A DNA stretch of 64,000 nt, from positions 33,014 through 97,013 of the forward strand of contig JAJPYQ010000032.1 in the NCBI GenBank assembly GCA_021204865.1, in the 5' to 3' direction. The DNA comes from Prevotellaceae bacterium. Lineage in GTDB: Bacteria; Bacteroidota; Bacteroidia; Bacteroidales; Bacteroidaceae. Positions 46,682 through 57,186 of the stretch are shown here, one piece after another; position 1 is the first letter of the stretch, and each line of letters opens with the position of its first letter. Under the pieces are notes generated by a model. It was not told the origin of the DNA. It saw nothing but the letters and a program-made list of their open reading frames with translations, and ran no database searches. Position numbers and translations under genes: made by a program.

Positions 46682-47641
46682 ATGAATATCAGTGTAGTTA
46701 TACCACTTTATAATGAGGAAGAGAGCCTCGTGGAGCTTCACGACTGGATAAGGCGTGTGATGGAGGACAACGGGTTCAGCTACGAGGTGATCTTCGTCTC
46801 CGACGGCTCCACCGACCGCTCGTGGGATGTGATCGAGCAGCTCGCGAGGCAGAACAAGGAGGTGCGTGGCATCAAGCTCCGCCGCAACTACGGGAAGAGC
46901 CCCGCTCTCTACTGCGGCTTCGAGGCAGCACGGGGAGACGTGGTGATAACCATGGACGCAGACCTCCAGGACTCGCCCGACGAGATCCCCCAGCTCTACG
47001 ACATGATCGTGAAACAGGGCTACGACCTCGTGAGCGGCTGGAAGATGAACCGCTCGAAGGGCGACCCGCTGTCGAAGACGCTCCCCACGAAGCTGTTCAA
47101 CGCAACGGCTCGCAGGGTGAGCGGCATACACAACCTGCACGACTTCAACTGCGGGCTGAAGGCTTACCGCCTTGAGGTTGTCAAACATATTGAGGTATAC
47201 GGCGAGATGCACCGTTACATCCCATACCTTGCGAAGAACGCTGGCTTCACCAAGATCGGGGAGCTTAGGGTGCACCACCAGGCGAGGAAACACGGCAAGA
47301 GCAAGTACATGGGCTGGAACCGCTTCGCCAACGGCTACCTCGACCTCGTGAGCCTCTGGTTCCTATCCTCGTTCGGGCTGAAGCCGATGCACGTGTTCGG
47401 ATTTGTCGGCACGCTGATGTTCCTCGTCGGAGCAGTAGCCGCTATAGTCGTGGGCGTTAACAAGCTGTGCTATTTGCTTAACGGACTGCCCCACCCTCTC
47501 GTCACCAGCAGCCCCTACTTCCACATCTCCCTGACGATGATGGTGCTTGGCACGCAGCTCTTCGTGTCGGGCTTCCTGGGTGAGCTGCTGATACGCAACT
47601 CGCAACTCAGGAACAACTACCAGATAGAGAAGGAGCTGTGA
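46682..47641 (+). CDS. Family 2 glycosyltransferase (GtrB/DPM1-like)
   Basis: ISVVIPLYNEEESLVELHDWI, VSDGSTDRSWDVI, MDADLQDSPDEIPQL, two C-terminal TM. Confidence 0.93.
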   Translation: MNISVVIPLYNEEESLVELHDWIRRVMEDNGFSYEVIFVSDGSTDRSWDVIEQLARQNKEVRGIKLRRNYGKSPALYCGFEAARGDVVITMDADLQDSPDEIPQLYDMIVKQGYDLVSGWKMNRSKGDPLSKTLPTKLFNATARRVSGIHNLHDFNCGLKAYRLEVVKHIEVYGEMHRYIPYLAKNAGFTKIGELRVHHQARKHGKSKYMGWNRFANGYLDLVSLWFLSSFGLKPMHVFGFVGTLMFLVGAVAAIVVGVNKLCYLLNGLPHPLVTSSPYFHISLTMMVLGTQLFVSGFLGELLIRNSQLRNNYQIEKEL

Positions 47642-48123
47642 GAGGGTTGAGACGCTGTGTTGTCGCATATATGCTATGCCTTGCGCTTATAGGTTGCGAG
47701 GGGATAGACTGCACCCTGAACAACGTGGTGCTGTGCCACTACAGCTTCTACGGCTCTCAGAGCGGCTCGCTGGTGACGCTCACTGACACCCTCACCGTCA
47801 CTGCCGCGGGAACGGATTCCGTCCTCTACAACAAAGGGGCTGGCATCACTGGGGTTGACCTGCCGATGAGCTACTTTGCGGACGTTGACACGCTGGTGTT
47901 CACATTGAGCGGAGACGGTTATGGAACGAGAAGCACAATACGAGTGGAGAAGACTAACGTGGAGCATTATGAGTCGCCCGACTGCCCGACCACGATGTTC
48001 CACTACCTGACGGGGGTGTCTTTCGCCAGCACGGTGATGGACTCTGTAGTCATCAGGAGAGCAGAGGTGAACTATTTGCAGGATGAGAATATACGGGTAT
48101 ATTTCCATACTGATGGTGATTAG
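47638..48123 (+). CDS. Lipoprotein, DUF6452-like
   Basis: Lipobox LCLALIGC, conserved position after GT2. Confidence 0.55.
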   Translation: MRGLRRCVVAYMLCLALIGCEGIDCTLNNVVLCHYSFYGSQSGSLVTLTDTLTVTAAGTDSVLYNKGAGITGVDLPMSYFADVDTLVFTLSGDGYGTRSTIRVEKTNVEHYESPDCPTTMFHYLTGVSFASTVMDSVVIRRAEVNYLQDENIRVYFHTDGD

Positions 48124-48775
48124 CCTCTTCTGCTTAGAAGCCAGCGGGAAGACGGAGGAGGTGATACCGCAAGCCCCCGTGTTCTGCGGTGCCGCCGTCA
48201 GTGTCGACCTGGCGGGCCCTGTGATGAAGGCAGTAGGCACAAGGTTCGACCAGCTGGAGTGTGGCGCGCGTCTGAACTTCCGCGACCATTACTTCCCCGT
48301 CTGCGAGCTTGGCATCGGCGAGAGCGACCGTGAGGGAAGGACGAACAACAACAAGTTCCACGCCCGTGCCCCGTATTTCCGTGTGGGGATGGACTACAAC
48401 GTGAACAAGAAACACAACGGCAACCGCATGTTCATCGGGCTGCGATACGCCTTCACCAGCTTCAGTTACGACTTCAAAGATCCTGACTTCAGCGACCCCG
48501 TCTGGCAGGTTTCGGAAAGTGGGCTAAGCTTGAGCGGGCAGAGCGCGAGGATGCAATGGATAGAGGCATGCTTAGGCTTCGAGACAAAGCTGTGGAGCTT
48601 CCTGCGCCTCGGCTGGACAATCCGCTTCAAGAAACCTGTGCACAAGAAGTTCCCCGAGCAAGGTGACCCCTACTACGTGCCAGGCTTCGGCAAATACGGC
48701 AACAGCACATTCGGCGGCACGTGCAACCTCATCTTCGACGTGGGCAGGACGAGCAAGAAAATGAACAAGAAATAG
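48083..48775 (+). CDS. Outer-membrane-like protein, DUF6048-like
   Basis: Signal peptide, beta-rich sequence, overlaps upstream gene. Confidence 0.55.
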   Translation: MRIYGYISILMVISLFCLEASGKTEEVIPQAPVFCGAAVSVDLAGPVMKAVGTRFDQLECGARLNFRDHYFPVCELGIGESDREGRTNNNKFHARAPYFRVGMDYNVNKKHNGNRMFIGLRYAFTSFSYDFKDPDFSDPVWQVSESGLSLSGQSARMQWIEACLGFETKLWSFLRLGWTIRFKKPVHKKFPEQGDPYYVPGFGKYGNSTFGGTCNLIFDVGRTSKKMNKK

Positions 48776-48781
48776 GACGAG

Positions 48782-49834
48782 ATGAACAAGCTGAAGAAAT
48801 GGCAAATCGTGTTCCTCCTGCTGCTGATAGCGGGGACGATTGTGGTAATGATACAGGAGCATAAGGTTGCGCCTCTTAAGCCCAAGCCCTCATGGCAGAG
48901 AGACGAGGGCATGATATTCGGAACGGTCTACCACACAACGTATGAGAGCGACAGTTCACTCGAGGCACATTATTTGGCTGAATTACAGAGAGTTGACGGC
49001 GCACTCTCCATGTTCAACCCCCGCTCCACCATTAGTCTTATAAACAAGAATGAGAGTATGCAGACGGACACCTTGTTCCGTGAGGTGTTCAATCTTAGTA
49101 AGCAAATAAGCCTTGACACGGAGGGCGACTTCGACATCACCGTGGCACCGTTGGTGAACGCCTGGGGCTTCGGCTTCAAGAGCGGAGCGTTGCCCGACAG
49201 CCTTCAGGTGGACAGCATCCTCCAGTTCGTGGGCTGGCGGAAAGTGTGCCTGACCTCAGACGGCAAGTTGAAGAAGCTTGACAAGAGGACTGTGATGGAC
49301 ATGAGCGCGGTGGCAAAGGGCTACGGCGTTGACAAGGCAGCCGAGACGCTCGAGAGGCTTGGCGTGGAGAACTACATGGTGGAGATTGGCGGGGAGATAG
49401 CACTTAAGGGGAAAAATCCTGACGGAAAGCTGTGGACGATAGGCATAAACCGGGCAGACGACGACAGCACGAGCACCAACCGTGACATTGAGGCGGTGAT
49501 AGAACTGACCGACTGCCGCATAGCCACCAGCGGCAACTACCGCAACTACTATGTGACGGAGGACGGCAGAAGGCTTGCGCACACAATAAATCCACACACT
49601 GGCTACCCCGTACAGAGGGACATCGTCTCAAGCACCGTCATAGCTCCCAGCTGCGCCATGGCTGACGCTTACGCCACAGCCTTCATGGTGATGGGACTGG
49701 AGGAGGCCAGGAAGACGCTCGAGAGGCACACGGAGCTGCGGGCTTACTTCATATACCTTGACACGGAAGGCAACGAGAAGACATGGAAAACCGATAATCT
49801 TGTAGACATAAAAGAACGGACAGATGGACAGTAG
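48782..49834 (+). CDS. apbE: FAD:protein FMN transferase
   Basis: MDMSAVAKGYGVDKAAETLERLGVENYMVEIGGEIALKG, GNYRNYYVTEDGRRLAHTINPHTGYPV. Confidence 0.93.
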   Translation: MNKLKKWQIVFLLLLIAGTIVVMIQEHKVAPLKPKPSWQRDEGMIFGTVYHTTYESDSSLEAHYLAELQRVDGALSMFNPRSTISLINKNESMQTDTLFREVFNLSKQISLDTEGDFDITVAPLVNAWGFGFKSGALPDSLQVDSILQFVGWRKVCLTSDGKLKKLDKRTVMDMSAVAKGYGVDKAAETLERLGVENYMVEIGGEIALKGKNPDGKLWTIGINRADDDSTSTNRDIEAVIELTDCRIATSGNYRNYYVTEDGRRLAHTINPHTGYPVQRDIVSSTVIAPSCAMADAYATAFMVMGLEEARKTLERHTELRAYFIYLDTEGNEKTWKTDNLVDIKERTDGQ

Positions 49835-50489
49835 AATGTACGAGACGCTGAACGCGATCCCCTTGTTCCAGGGGATGAACGGCATAGAGCTGAACCAAAT
49901 ACTTGACACCTGCCCTCTCAGGATCGAGTGCCTGGAGAAGGGCGACACATTGGTCAGGCAGGGCGAGCTGGCGAGAAACCTCACAGTGCTGCTGAGCGGG
50001 AGGCTAAGAGCAAGCGTGTCCTGGGGCGACGACTGCCTTGTCGTGACGGAAGAAGTGCCGTGTCCCTCGCTGATAGAATGCGATGTCCTTTACGGCATCC
50101 AGCGGGAGTGGGGAGCCACCTACACGGCAACGGGGGACTGCACCTTGCTGCTCATCCCTAAAGAGGACGTGAACCGCATGATGGGAACTATGGAGGTGTT
50201 CCGCCTGAACTACCTGAACACTGTATGCGCCCTTAGCCAGAAGAGGCGACAGCGCGCCTGGACCGAGCCCGCGCCTCGGCTCAGGGAGAGGATAGCCCTG
50301 TTCGTGAAGGCAAGAACCCTTGGGCAGACGGGGCCAGTAGAGGTGAGGATAAGGATGAGAGACCTCGGAATGCACCTCGGGGCCACACGCTCGCTCATCT
50401 CGCAGGTGCTGCACACGATGCAGGACGACGGCGTGCTCACGGCGGCCAGAGGCAGGATAATGATACCCGAACTGAAGGAATTGAGATAG
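49824..50489 (+). CDS. Crp/Fnr-family transcriptional regulator
   Basis: cNMP-binding-like N-terminus and C-terminal HTH (MRDLGMHLGATRSLISQVLHTMQDDGVL). Confidence 0.8.
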   Translation: MDSRMYETLNAIPLFQGMNGIELNQILDTCPLRIECLEKGDTLVRQGELARNLTVLLSGRLRASVSWGDDCLVVTEEVPCPSLIECDVLYGIQREWGATYTATGDCTLLLIPKEDVNRMMGTMEVFRLNYLNTVCALSQKRRQRAWTEPAPRLRERIALFVKARTLGQTGPVEVRIRMRDLGMHLGATRSLISQVLHTMQDDGVLTAARGRIMIPELKELR

Positions 50490-50492
50490 AAC

Positions 50493-52535
50493 ATGGCAGA
50501 GCACACGAACCCTTTCTTAAGGAAACATTACGACACCCCGCTGGACACGGTGCCGTTCCAGGAGATACGCTTCGAGGACTACGAGGAGGCTTTCCTCGAA
50601 GGCATGAGGCGTGACGACGAGGACACGGAGAAGATAGTCAGCAACGAGGAAGAACCCACGTTCGAGAACACGATAATACCCAAGGGAGACCACACCCTGG
50701 AGCGGGTGAGCGACGTGTTCTTCAACCTGCTCAGCGCGGACACAAACGACGACATGGACGCTCTGGCGCAGAAGATGGAGCCACTGCTGACGCAACACGC
50801 CAACAAACAGCTGGAGAACGAGCGGCTCTGGCTGAGGATAAAGGCGGTGCACGACCACCCTAACCGCACGCTTGACCAGGAGGAGCAGCAGCTTCTCGAC
50901 CTGACCTACGAGGGTTTCGCCCGAGAAGGCGCATTGCTCTCGCCTGACGACAAGAAGAAGCTGGGCGAGATGCGGGAAGAGCTTGGGATGGCAGAACTGA
51001 GCTTTCAGCAGAATGAGCTTAAGGAAATGAACAGTTTCCAGCTGCACATAACGGACAAGGCTGACTTAAGCGGGCTGCCCGACAGCCGCCTGGAGGCAGC
51101 CGCCCTTGAGGCAAAAGAAGCTGACAAGGAGGGATGGCTCTTCACCCTTCACCAGCCGAGCTACGGGCCCTTCATGACTTACGCCGACAACCGTGAGCTC
51201 AGGAGGCGGATGTTTATGGCGAACGCCACGATGTGCACGCACGAGGGAGAGAGGAACAACCTGCCTCTCGTGCCGAAGATAGTGAACCTGAGGCGCAGGA
51301 TAGCGAACATCCTGGGCTACAAGACCTATGCCGACTTCGCGCTTGAGAAGCGTATGGCTGAGGACACAGCGCACGTATACTCCTTGCTGAGGCAGCTCAA
51401 GGAGGCTTATCTGCCTGTCGCCAAAATGGAAGTGGAGGAGGTTTGCTCATTGGCTCGCAGGCTCGAGGGCGACGACTTTGAGATGATGCCGTGGGACTTC
51501 GCCTACTACAGCCACAAGCTCAAGCTGGAGAAGTACGACCTCGACGAGGAGACGCTGCGCCCGTACTTCGAGCTCGGGCGGGTGAAGCAGGGGGTGTTCG
51601 GGCTTGCCACAAGGCTGTATGGCATCACGTTCCACAAGAGAGGCGACATACAGGTGTTCCACCCCGACGCGGAGGCTTGGGAGGTGGACGACAAGGACGG
51701 CTCGCTTCTGGGCATACTCTACACGGACTTCCACCCGAGACCCTCTAAGCAGAGCGGAGCGTGGATGACGACTTATAAGGAGCAATGGAACGACGAGGAG
51801 GACGGGAACAGCCGACCACACGCCAGCGTGACGATGAACTTCAGCAAGCCCACCGAGGGGAAGCCTGCCCTTCTCACCCTGGGCGAGGTGAACACCCTGC
51901 TGCACGAGTTCGGGCACGCGCTGCACGCCCTGTTCTCGCAGGTGCGGTTCGAGGCGCTCTCGTGCACCAACGTGGCGTGGGACTTCGTGGAGCTTCCCAG
52001 CCAGATAATGGAGAACTGGACCCTCGAGCCTGAGTTCCTCAGCACATTCGCTTACCATTACGAGACGAAAGAGCCAATGCCCCAGGAGCTCATCCAGCGC
52101 ATCGATAGGGCGAGGCACCACTTGGTGGCGTACTCGTGTGTGCGGCAGGTGGGGCTCGCCTTGCTCGACATGGCGTACTACACGCTGGAGACGGACTTCG
52201 AGGGCTCGGTGCGTGAGTTCGAGAAACAGGCGTGGGCTGACTGCCAGCTCTTGCCGCAACTGGAGGAGACCTGCATGACGGTGCAGTTCAGCCACATAAT
52301 GACTGGTGGTTATGCCGCTGGTTACTACAGCTACAAATGGGCGGAGGTGCTGGAGGCTGACGCATTCTCGCTCTTTAAGCAGAACGGGATATTCGACCAG
52401 AAGACAGCCCGGAGCTTCAGGGACAACATACTCTCACGGGGAAGGACGGAGGAGGCGATGGATCTCTACAAGCGTTTCCGTGGCCAGGAGCCGAGCATCG
52501 AGGCATTGCTAAAGAGAGACGGTATAAAGGAATAG
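50493..52535 (+). CDS. M3-family oligopeptidase (Dcp/PrlC-like)
   Basis: LLHEFGHALHALFS zinc motif, full-length M3 sequence. Confidence 0.95.
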   Translation: MAEHTNPFLRKHYDTPLDTVPFQEIRFEDYEEAFLEGMRRDDEDTEKIVSNEEEPTFENTIIPKGDHTLERVSDVFFNLLSADTNDDMDALAQKMEPLLTQHANKQLENERLWLRIKAVHDHPNRTLDQEEQQLLDLTYEGFAREGALLSPDDKKKLGEMREELGMAELSFQQNELKEMNSFQLHITDKADLSGLPDSRLEAAALEAKEADKEGWLFTLHQPSYGPFMTYADNRELRRRMFMANATMCTHEGERNNLPLVPKIVNLRRRIANILGYKTYADFALEKRMAEDTAHVYSLLRQLKEAYLPVAKMEVEEVCSLARRLEGDDFEMMPWDFAYYSHKLKLEKYDLDEETLRPYFELGRVKQGVFGLATRLYGITFHKRGDIQVFHPDAEAWEVDDKDGSLLGILYTDFHPRPSKQSGAWMTTYKEQWNDEEDGNSRPHASVTMNFSKPTEGKPALLTLGEVNTLLHEFGHALHALFSQVRFEALSCTNVAWDFVELPSQIMENWTLEPEFLSTFAYHYETKEPMPQELIQRIDRARHHLVAYSCVRQVGLALLDMAYYTLETDFEGSVREFEKQAWADCQLLPQLEETCMTVQFSHIMTGGYAAGYYSYKWAEVLEADAFSLFKQNGIFDQKTARSFRDNILSRGRTEEAMDLYKRFRGQEPSIEALLKRDGIKE

Positions 52536-52539
52536 GAAA

Positions 52540-52971
52540 ATGGCTACGAAACAAAGAGACCTTGACCTGCGCTACCTCAGGATGGCGGAGATATGGAGCG
52601 AGAACAGCTACTGCCTCAGGCGGAGGGTCGGGGCACTGATAGTAAAGGACAAGATGATAATCAGCGACGGCTACAACGGCACGCCCTCGGGCTTCGAGAA
52701 CGTGTGCGAGGACGAGAACAACGTGACCAAGCCGTACGTGCTTCACGCTGAGGCGAACGCCATCACCAAGATAGCCCGCAGCAACAACAACTCGGAGGGG
52801 GCGACCCTCTATGTCACCGACTCGCCCTGCAACGAGTGCGCAAAGCTCATCATCCAGGCAGGCATACGCAGGGTGGTCTACGCACGTGAGTATCGGCTCT
52901 CCGACGGGGTCGAGCTGCTCCAGAGGGCAGGCATAGAGGTAGTATTTATAAAGGAAGAAGTGAATATATGA
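52540..52971 (+). CDS. dCMP deaminase family protein
   Basis: LHAEANAI, SPCNECAKLIIQAGI. Confidence 0.93.
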   Translation: MATKQRDLDLRYLRMAEIWSENSYCLRRRVGALIVKDKMIISDGYNGTPSGFENVCEDENNVTKPYVLHAEANAITKIARSNNNSEGATLYVTDSPCNECAKLIIQAGIRRVVYAREYRLSDGVELLQRAGIEVVFIKEEVNI

Positions 52972-54602
52972 ATGACGAGAGGAGACAATCAACTGGCTCA
53001 CGCCTCACGCCCCTGCTGATGGCACTGTGCGTGATACTGGGCATACTGATAGGCACGTTCTACGCCAACCATTTCGCTGGCAACCGCCTGAGCATTATCA
53101 GCACGGGCAACAACAAGATCAACTACCTCCTGCAGATGATCGACCAGAACTACGTGGACACCGTTGACATGAACGACCTCGTGGAGCAGGCTATGCCGCA
53201 GATACTCTCGGAGCTTGACCCGCACTCCAGCTACATCAGCGCAAGGGACGCGGAGGAGGCGAGCGAGGACCTTAAGGGAAGCTTCTCGGGCGTGGGCATA
53301 AGCTTCAGCATGCAGAGCGACACCGCCACGATAATGAGCATAGTCAAGGGCGGACCCTCGGAGAAGGTGGGCATAATGCCGGGCGACCGCATCGTCTCCG
53401 CCAACGGGCTGAGCCTCGTGGGCATGGACGCTGACAGCGTGAAGACGCACCTCAAGGGCGAGAAAGGCTCTACCGTGAGGCTGGACATCGCGAGGCGCGG
53501 GCACAAGGACTTGCTGCACTTCTCTGTTGTCCGTGGAGACGTGCCTGTCAACAGCCTCGACGCTGCCTACATGATAGACAAGCAGACGGGCTATGTCTGC
53601 GTCAGGAGCTTCGGCGACCACACGTACGAGGAGTTCATGGTGGCTCTCGCCAAGCTTAACACCGAGGGGATGAAGCAGCTCATCGTAGACCTCAGGGGCA
53701 ACCGTGGCGGCTATATGCACATCGCCATACAGATGGTGAACGAGTTCCTGCCCAAGGGCAGGCTGATTGTCTACACCGAGGGGCGCAAGTCGCCAAGGGA
53801 GGAGTACAGAAGCGACGGGCACGGCACGTTCAAGCAGCTGCCCATCGTGGTGCTTGTGGACGAGGGAAGTGCCTCGGCAAGCGAGATATTCGCCGGTGCC
53901 ATTCAGGATAATGACCGAGGAACCATCATAGGCCGACGCTCCTTCGGCAAGGGCTTGGTGCAGCAGCCCATGGAGTTCAAGGACGGCAGCGTGGTGCGCC
54001 TGACGATAGCCCGCTACTACAGCCCCTCGGGCAGGTGCATTCAGAAGGCTTACGAGAACGGTCACGGCGAGGACTACGAGAACGAGCTGATAGCGAGATA
54101 CGAGCGTGGGGAGTACTTCACGGCAGACAGCATCAAGCAGGAGGGCGAGGCTTATAAGACGAGCCTCGGGCGCACGGTCTACGGAGGGGGTGGCATCACG
54201 CCAGACATCTTCGTGCCTGAGGACACGAGCGACGTGACGAGCTACTACAAGGAGGCGGTCTTCAGCGGATACGTGCGGCAGTTCGCCTTCAACTACAGCG
54301 ACACGCAGAGGCAGAAGCTTGGGCAGTTCCCCTCATGGCGGCAGATGGAGAAGTACCTCGTCGCACAGAAGCTGCCCGAGCAGTTCGCTGCTTACGCCGA
54401 AGGTCTTGGACTAAAGCGAAGAAACCTTATGCTTCAGCGCAGTCACACCCTGTTCGAGCGTGCCATCATAGGGGCGATCATCTACAATATCCTCGACATG
54501 GAGGACTATCAGGAGTACCTCAACACGGCTGACCCGACGGTGCTTAAGGCGCAGGACATACTGAAGGAGGGCAAGTCCTTCCCCACCGCTCCCGAGGACT
54601 AA
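52968..54602 (+). CDS. S41-family C-terminal processing peptidase
   Basis: PDZ region, VLVDEGSASASEIFAGAIQDNDRG, GRRSFGKGLVQ. Confidence 0.95.
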   Translation: MNDERRQSTGSRLTPLLMALCVILGILIGTFYANHFAGNRLSIISTGNNKINYLLQMIDQNYVDTVDMNDLVEQAMPQILSELDPHSSYISARDAEEASEDLKGSFSGVGISFSMQSDTATIMSIVKGGPSEKVGIMPGDRIVSANGLSLVGMDADSVKTHLKGEKGSTVRLDIARRGHKDLLHFSVVRGDVPVNSLDAAYMIDKQTGYVCVRSFGDHTYEEFMVALAKLNTEGMKQLIVDLRGNRGGYMHIAIQMVNEFLPKGRLIVYTEGRKSPREEYRSDGHGTFKQLPIVVLVDEGSASASEIFAGAIQDNDRGTIIGRRSFGKGLVQQPMEFKDGSVVRLTIARYYSPSGRCIQKAYENGHGEDYENELIARYERGEYFTADSIKQEGEAYKTSLGRTVYGGGGITPDIFVPEDTSDVTSYYKEAVFSGYVRQFAFNYSDTQRQKLGQFPSWRQMEKYLVAQKLPEQFAAYAEGLGLKRRNLMLQRSHTLFERAIIGAIIYNILDMEDYQEYLNTADPTVLKAQDILKEGKSFPTAPED

Positions 54603-54623
54603 CCCTAACTCAACTTATAAGCA

Positions 54624-56225
54624 ATGAAGAAGACCCTTTTGTTATTGACCCTTGCGCTAATCCCTATCGGAAGGATGTGTGCGCAGGTAGACTACAACGT
54701 CATCCCCCTGCCGCAGTCTGTTGCGATAGACAAGCAAGGCGGGAGCTACCAACTAACCAGCGGGGCGGTCGTGTCCTACCCGTCCTCCAGCGAAGAGCTT
54801 AGGAGAAGCGCAGAGATGCTCTGCGACTACCTCCAAGAGAGCACAGGACTTAGCCTAACGGCAGAGCCTGACAGACGGAAAGACGCTGCCATCATCCTAT
54901 CCTACCCTAAAGAACGCTCGACGGAGAGCGAGGCTTACACCCTCACAGTCGGCAAGAAAGGAGTGACGATTGAGGGCAGCGGAGCTGGGGTGTTCCACGG
55001 CATTCAGACCCTGCGCAAGGCAATCGGAGCAAGCAACACTGACACCATCCAGCTGCCCTACGTAACCATCAATGACGAGCCTCGCTTCCCCTACCGAGGC
55101 GCTCACATAGACTGCTGCCGCCACTTCTTCAGCGTGGACTTCCTCAAGCGGTACATCGACATCCTCGCCCTGCACGGCTGCAACAAGCTTCACTGGCACC
55201 TCACGGACGACCAAGGCTGGCGGTTCGAGGTGAAGGCTCTGCCCGAACTGGCTGAGCAAGGGAGCATCAGGCGGGAGACCGTCATCGGGGCTAACCTCGG
55301 CATATACGATGGCGTGGAGTACGGGCGTGGGCTGTACTACACTCAGGAGCAGTGCCGCGAGGTGGTGGAGTACGCCCGAGAGCGTTACATAGACGTTATC
55401 CCCGAGATAGAGCTGCCTGGGCACATGGTGGCGGCACTGCACGTCTACCCCGAGCTTGGTTGCAGAGGCGAAGGCTACGAGGTGTGGACGGAGTGGGGCG
55501 TGTCGAAGGACATCCTCTGCGCAGGCAACCCCAAGACCCTCGACTTCCTTAAGACCATCCTCGGCGAGCTTTGCGAGGTGTTCCCCTCGAGGCTCATCCA
55601 CATAGGAGGCGACGAGGCACCACGCACACGGTGGAAGGAGTGCCCTCGTTGCCAAGAGAAGATGAAGGAGCTTGGCTTGACGGACGAGGCGCAGCTACAG
55701 ACCTACATCAACAGCGAGCTTGAGGCGTTCCTTGCCGAGCGAGGGCGCACCATCATAGGCTGGGACGAGATACTGGAAGGCGGAGCAAGCGAGAGCGCGA
55801 CGATAATGAACTGGCACGGCAGGGAGCTGGCTGTTGAGGCTGCAAGCAAGGGGCGTGACGTGGTGATGACCCCGATGGAGTTCTGCTACTTCGACTACTA
55901 CCAGCTGCGAGACCGCTCACGCCAGCCTTTGGGCATAGGAGGCTACGTCCCCGTCAGCAAGGTCTACACGCTCGAGCCTGTGCCTGAGGAGCTAAGCCCC
56001 GAAGAGGCGAGGCACATCCTCGGGGCGCAGTGCAACCTATGGGCGGAGTACATCGCCTATCCCCAGCACATGGAGTACATGCTCCTGCCTCGCCTGAGCG
56101 CACTCTCCGAGGTGCAGTGGACACAGCCTAAGCTTAAGGACTACGACGGCTTCCTCCGTCGCCTGCCACGCCTCATAGAGCTATACGACCGCCTCGGCTT
56201 CAAGCACTGCCAAAGCCTCGAGTGA
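54624..56225 (+). CDS. Glycoside hydrolase family 20 beta-N-acetylhexosaminidase
   Basis: RGAHIDCCRHFFSVDFLKRYIDILALHGCNKLHWHLTDDQGWR, HIGGDEAPRTRW. Confidence 0.95.
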   Translation: MKKTLLLLTLALIPIGRMCAQVDYNVIPLPQSVAIDKQGGSYQLTSGAVVSYPSSSEELRRSAEMLCDYLQESTGLSLTAEPDRRKDAAIILSYPKERSTESEAYTLTVGKKGVTIEGSGAGVFHGIQTLRKAIGASNTDTIQLPYVTINDEPRFPYRGAHIDCCRHFFSVDFLKRYIDILALHGCNKLHWHLTDDQGWRFEVKALPELAEQGSIRRETVIGANLGIYDGVEYGRGLYYTQEQCREVVEYARERYIDVIPEIELPGHMVAALHVYPELGCRGEGYEVWTEWGVSKDILCAGNPKTLDFLKTILGELCEVFPSRLIHIGGDEAPRTRWKECPRCQEKMKELGLTDEAQLQTYINSELEAFLAERGRTIIGWDEILEGGASESATIMNWHGRELAVEAASKGRDVVMTPMEFCYFDYYQLRDRSRQPLGIGGYVPVSKVYTLEPVPEELSPEEARHILGAQCNLWAEYIAYPQHMEYMLLPRLSALSEVQWTQPKLKDYDGFLRRLPRLIELYDRLGFKHCQSLE

Positions 56226-56234
56226 ACGGAGGCG

Positions 56235-56996
56235 ATGGACTACGTTCTCCGCAATCTCAGCATAGGATACGGGGGCAAACCGCTGCTCCCTCCCCTCTCA
56301 GCCACCCTTGGCGAGGGAGAGCTGTGCGCCCTTCTCGGGGCTAACGGCTCGGGCAAGAGCACGCTTCTGCGCACGATGGCGGGCTTCCTGCCGAGGCTTG
56401 GGGGAGAGCTTCTGCTGGGCGGCACTGACACCTCACGCCTCACCGCCTCACAACTCAGCCGAAGGGTGGGCGTGGTGCTCACGGAGCGTGTCTCGGCTCT
56501 GGGGCTAACGGTGCGGGGGCTCGTAAGCCTCGGGCGCAGCCCCTACACAGGCTACTTCGGGCGAATGCAAGAGGAAGACTTGCAGGCAGTGGAGACGGCT
56601 CTCGTAATGGTCGGCATCACAGAGCTTGCCTCGAGGGAGACCAGCACCCTCAGCGACGGCGAGAGGCAGAAGGCCATGATAGCCAAGACACTCGCACAGC
56701 AGACCCCAGTGGTGCTGCTCGACGAGCCTACCGCCTTCCTCGACTTCCCGAGCAAGGTGGAGCTGATGCTCCTGCTGCGCAGGCTGTGCCGGGAGATGCG
56801 GAAGAGCGTCCTGTGCAGCACGCACGACCTCGACCTCGCCCTTCAGGTGTCGGACAAGGTGTGGCTAATAGCCAGCGACGGCGCGCTCCACTCGGGCAGC
56901 CCCCAGGAGCTAAGCCGCACGGGGCAGCTCGACAAGGCGTTCAGCTCCCAGCACGCCAGCTTCGACCCTGAGACCCTCCGCTTCAGCATCGTCTGA
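56235..56996 (+). CDS. ABC transporter ATP-binding protein (FecE-like)
   Basis: LLGANGSGKSTLLRTMAG, LSDGERQKAMIAKTLAQQTPVVLLDEPTAFLD. Confidence 0.92.
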   Translation: MDYVLRNLSIGYGGKPLLPPLSATLGEGELCALLGANGSGKSTLLRTMAGFLPRLGGELLLGGTDTSRLTASQLSRRVGVVLTERVSALGLTVRGLVSLGRSPYTGYFGRMQEEDLQAVETALVMVGITELASRETSTLSDGERQKAMIAKTLAQQTPVVLLDEPTAFLDFPSKVELMLLLRRLCREMRKSVLCSTHDLDLALQVSDKVWLIASDGALHSGSPQELSRTGQLDKAFSSQHASFDPETLRFSIV

Positions 56997-57015
56997 CATC
57001 CCTGCTCTACCCTTT

Positions 57016-57179
57016 CCGTCACGCCTACTATATAGGGACCGTCACGCCTGTATATGAGTCGCCAGGGAACCCCTTGCGAGGGGCTCAATCGAACCCCTTG
57101 CGAGGGGTTGCCTTGAACCCCTTGCGAGGGGTTGTCTGAAGGGTGTTACTGAGGGACCACGAAGGGTGTTATAGAGGTC
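57016..57179. repeat. Seven-unit 23/24-bp-period intergenic array with changing core sequence
   Basis: CCGTCACGCCT x2 (57016, 57039), CCCCTTGCGAGGGG x3 (57070, 57094, 57118), GAAGGGTGTTA x2 (57138, 57161). Confidence 0.85.
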
Positions 57180-57186
57180 TTACGGC

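Noticed and set aside
56235-56996. Orphan FecE-like ATPase without permease as an unusual system
   Set aside because: Separated ABC components are common, and neighbours are ordinary
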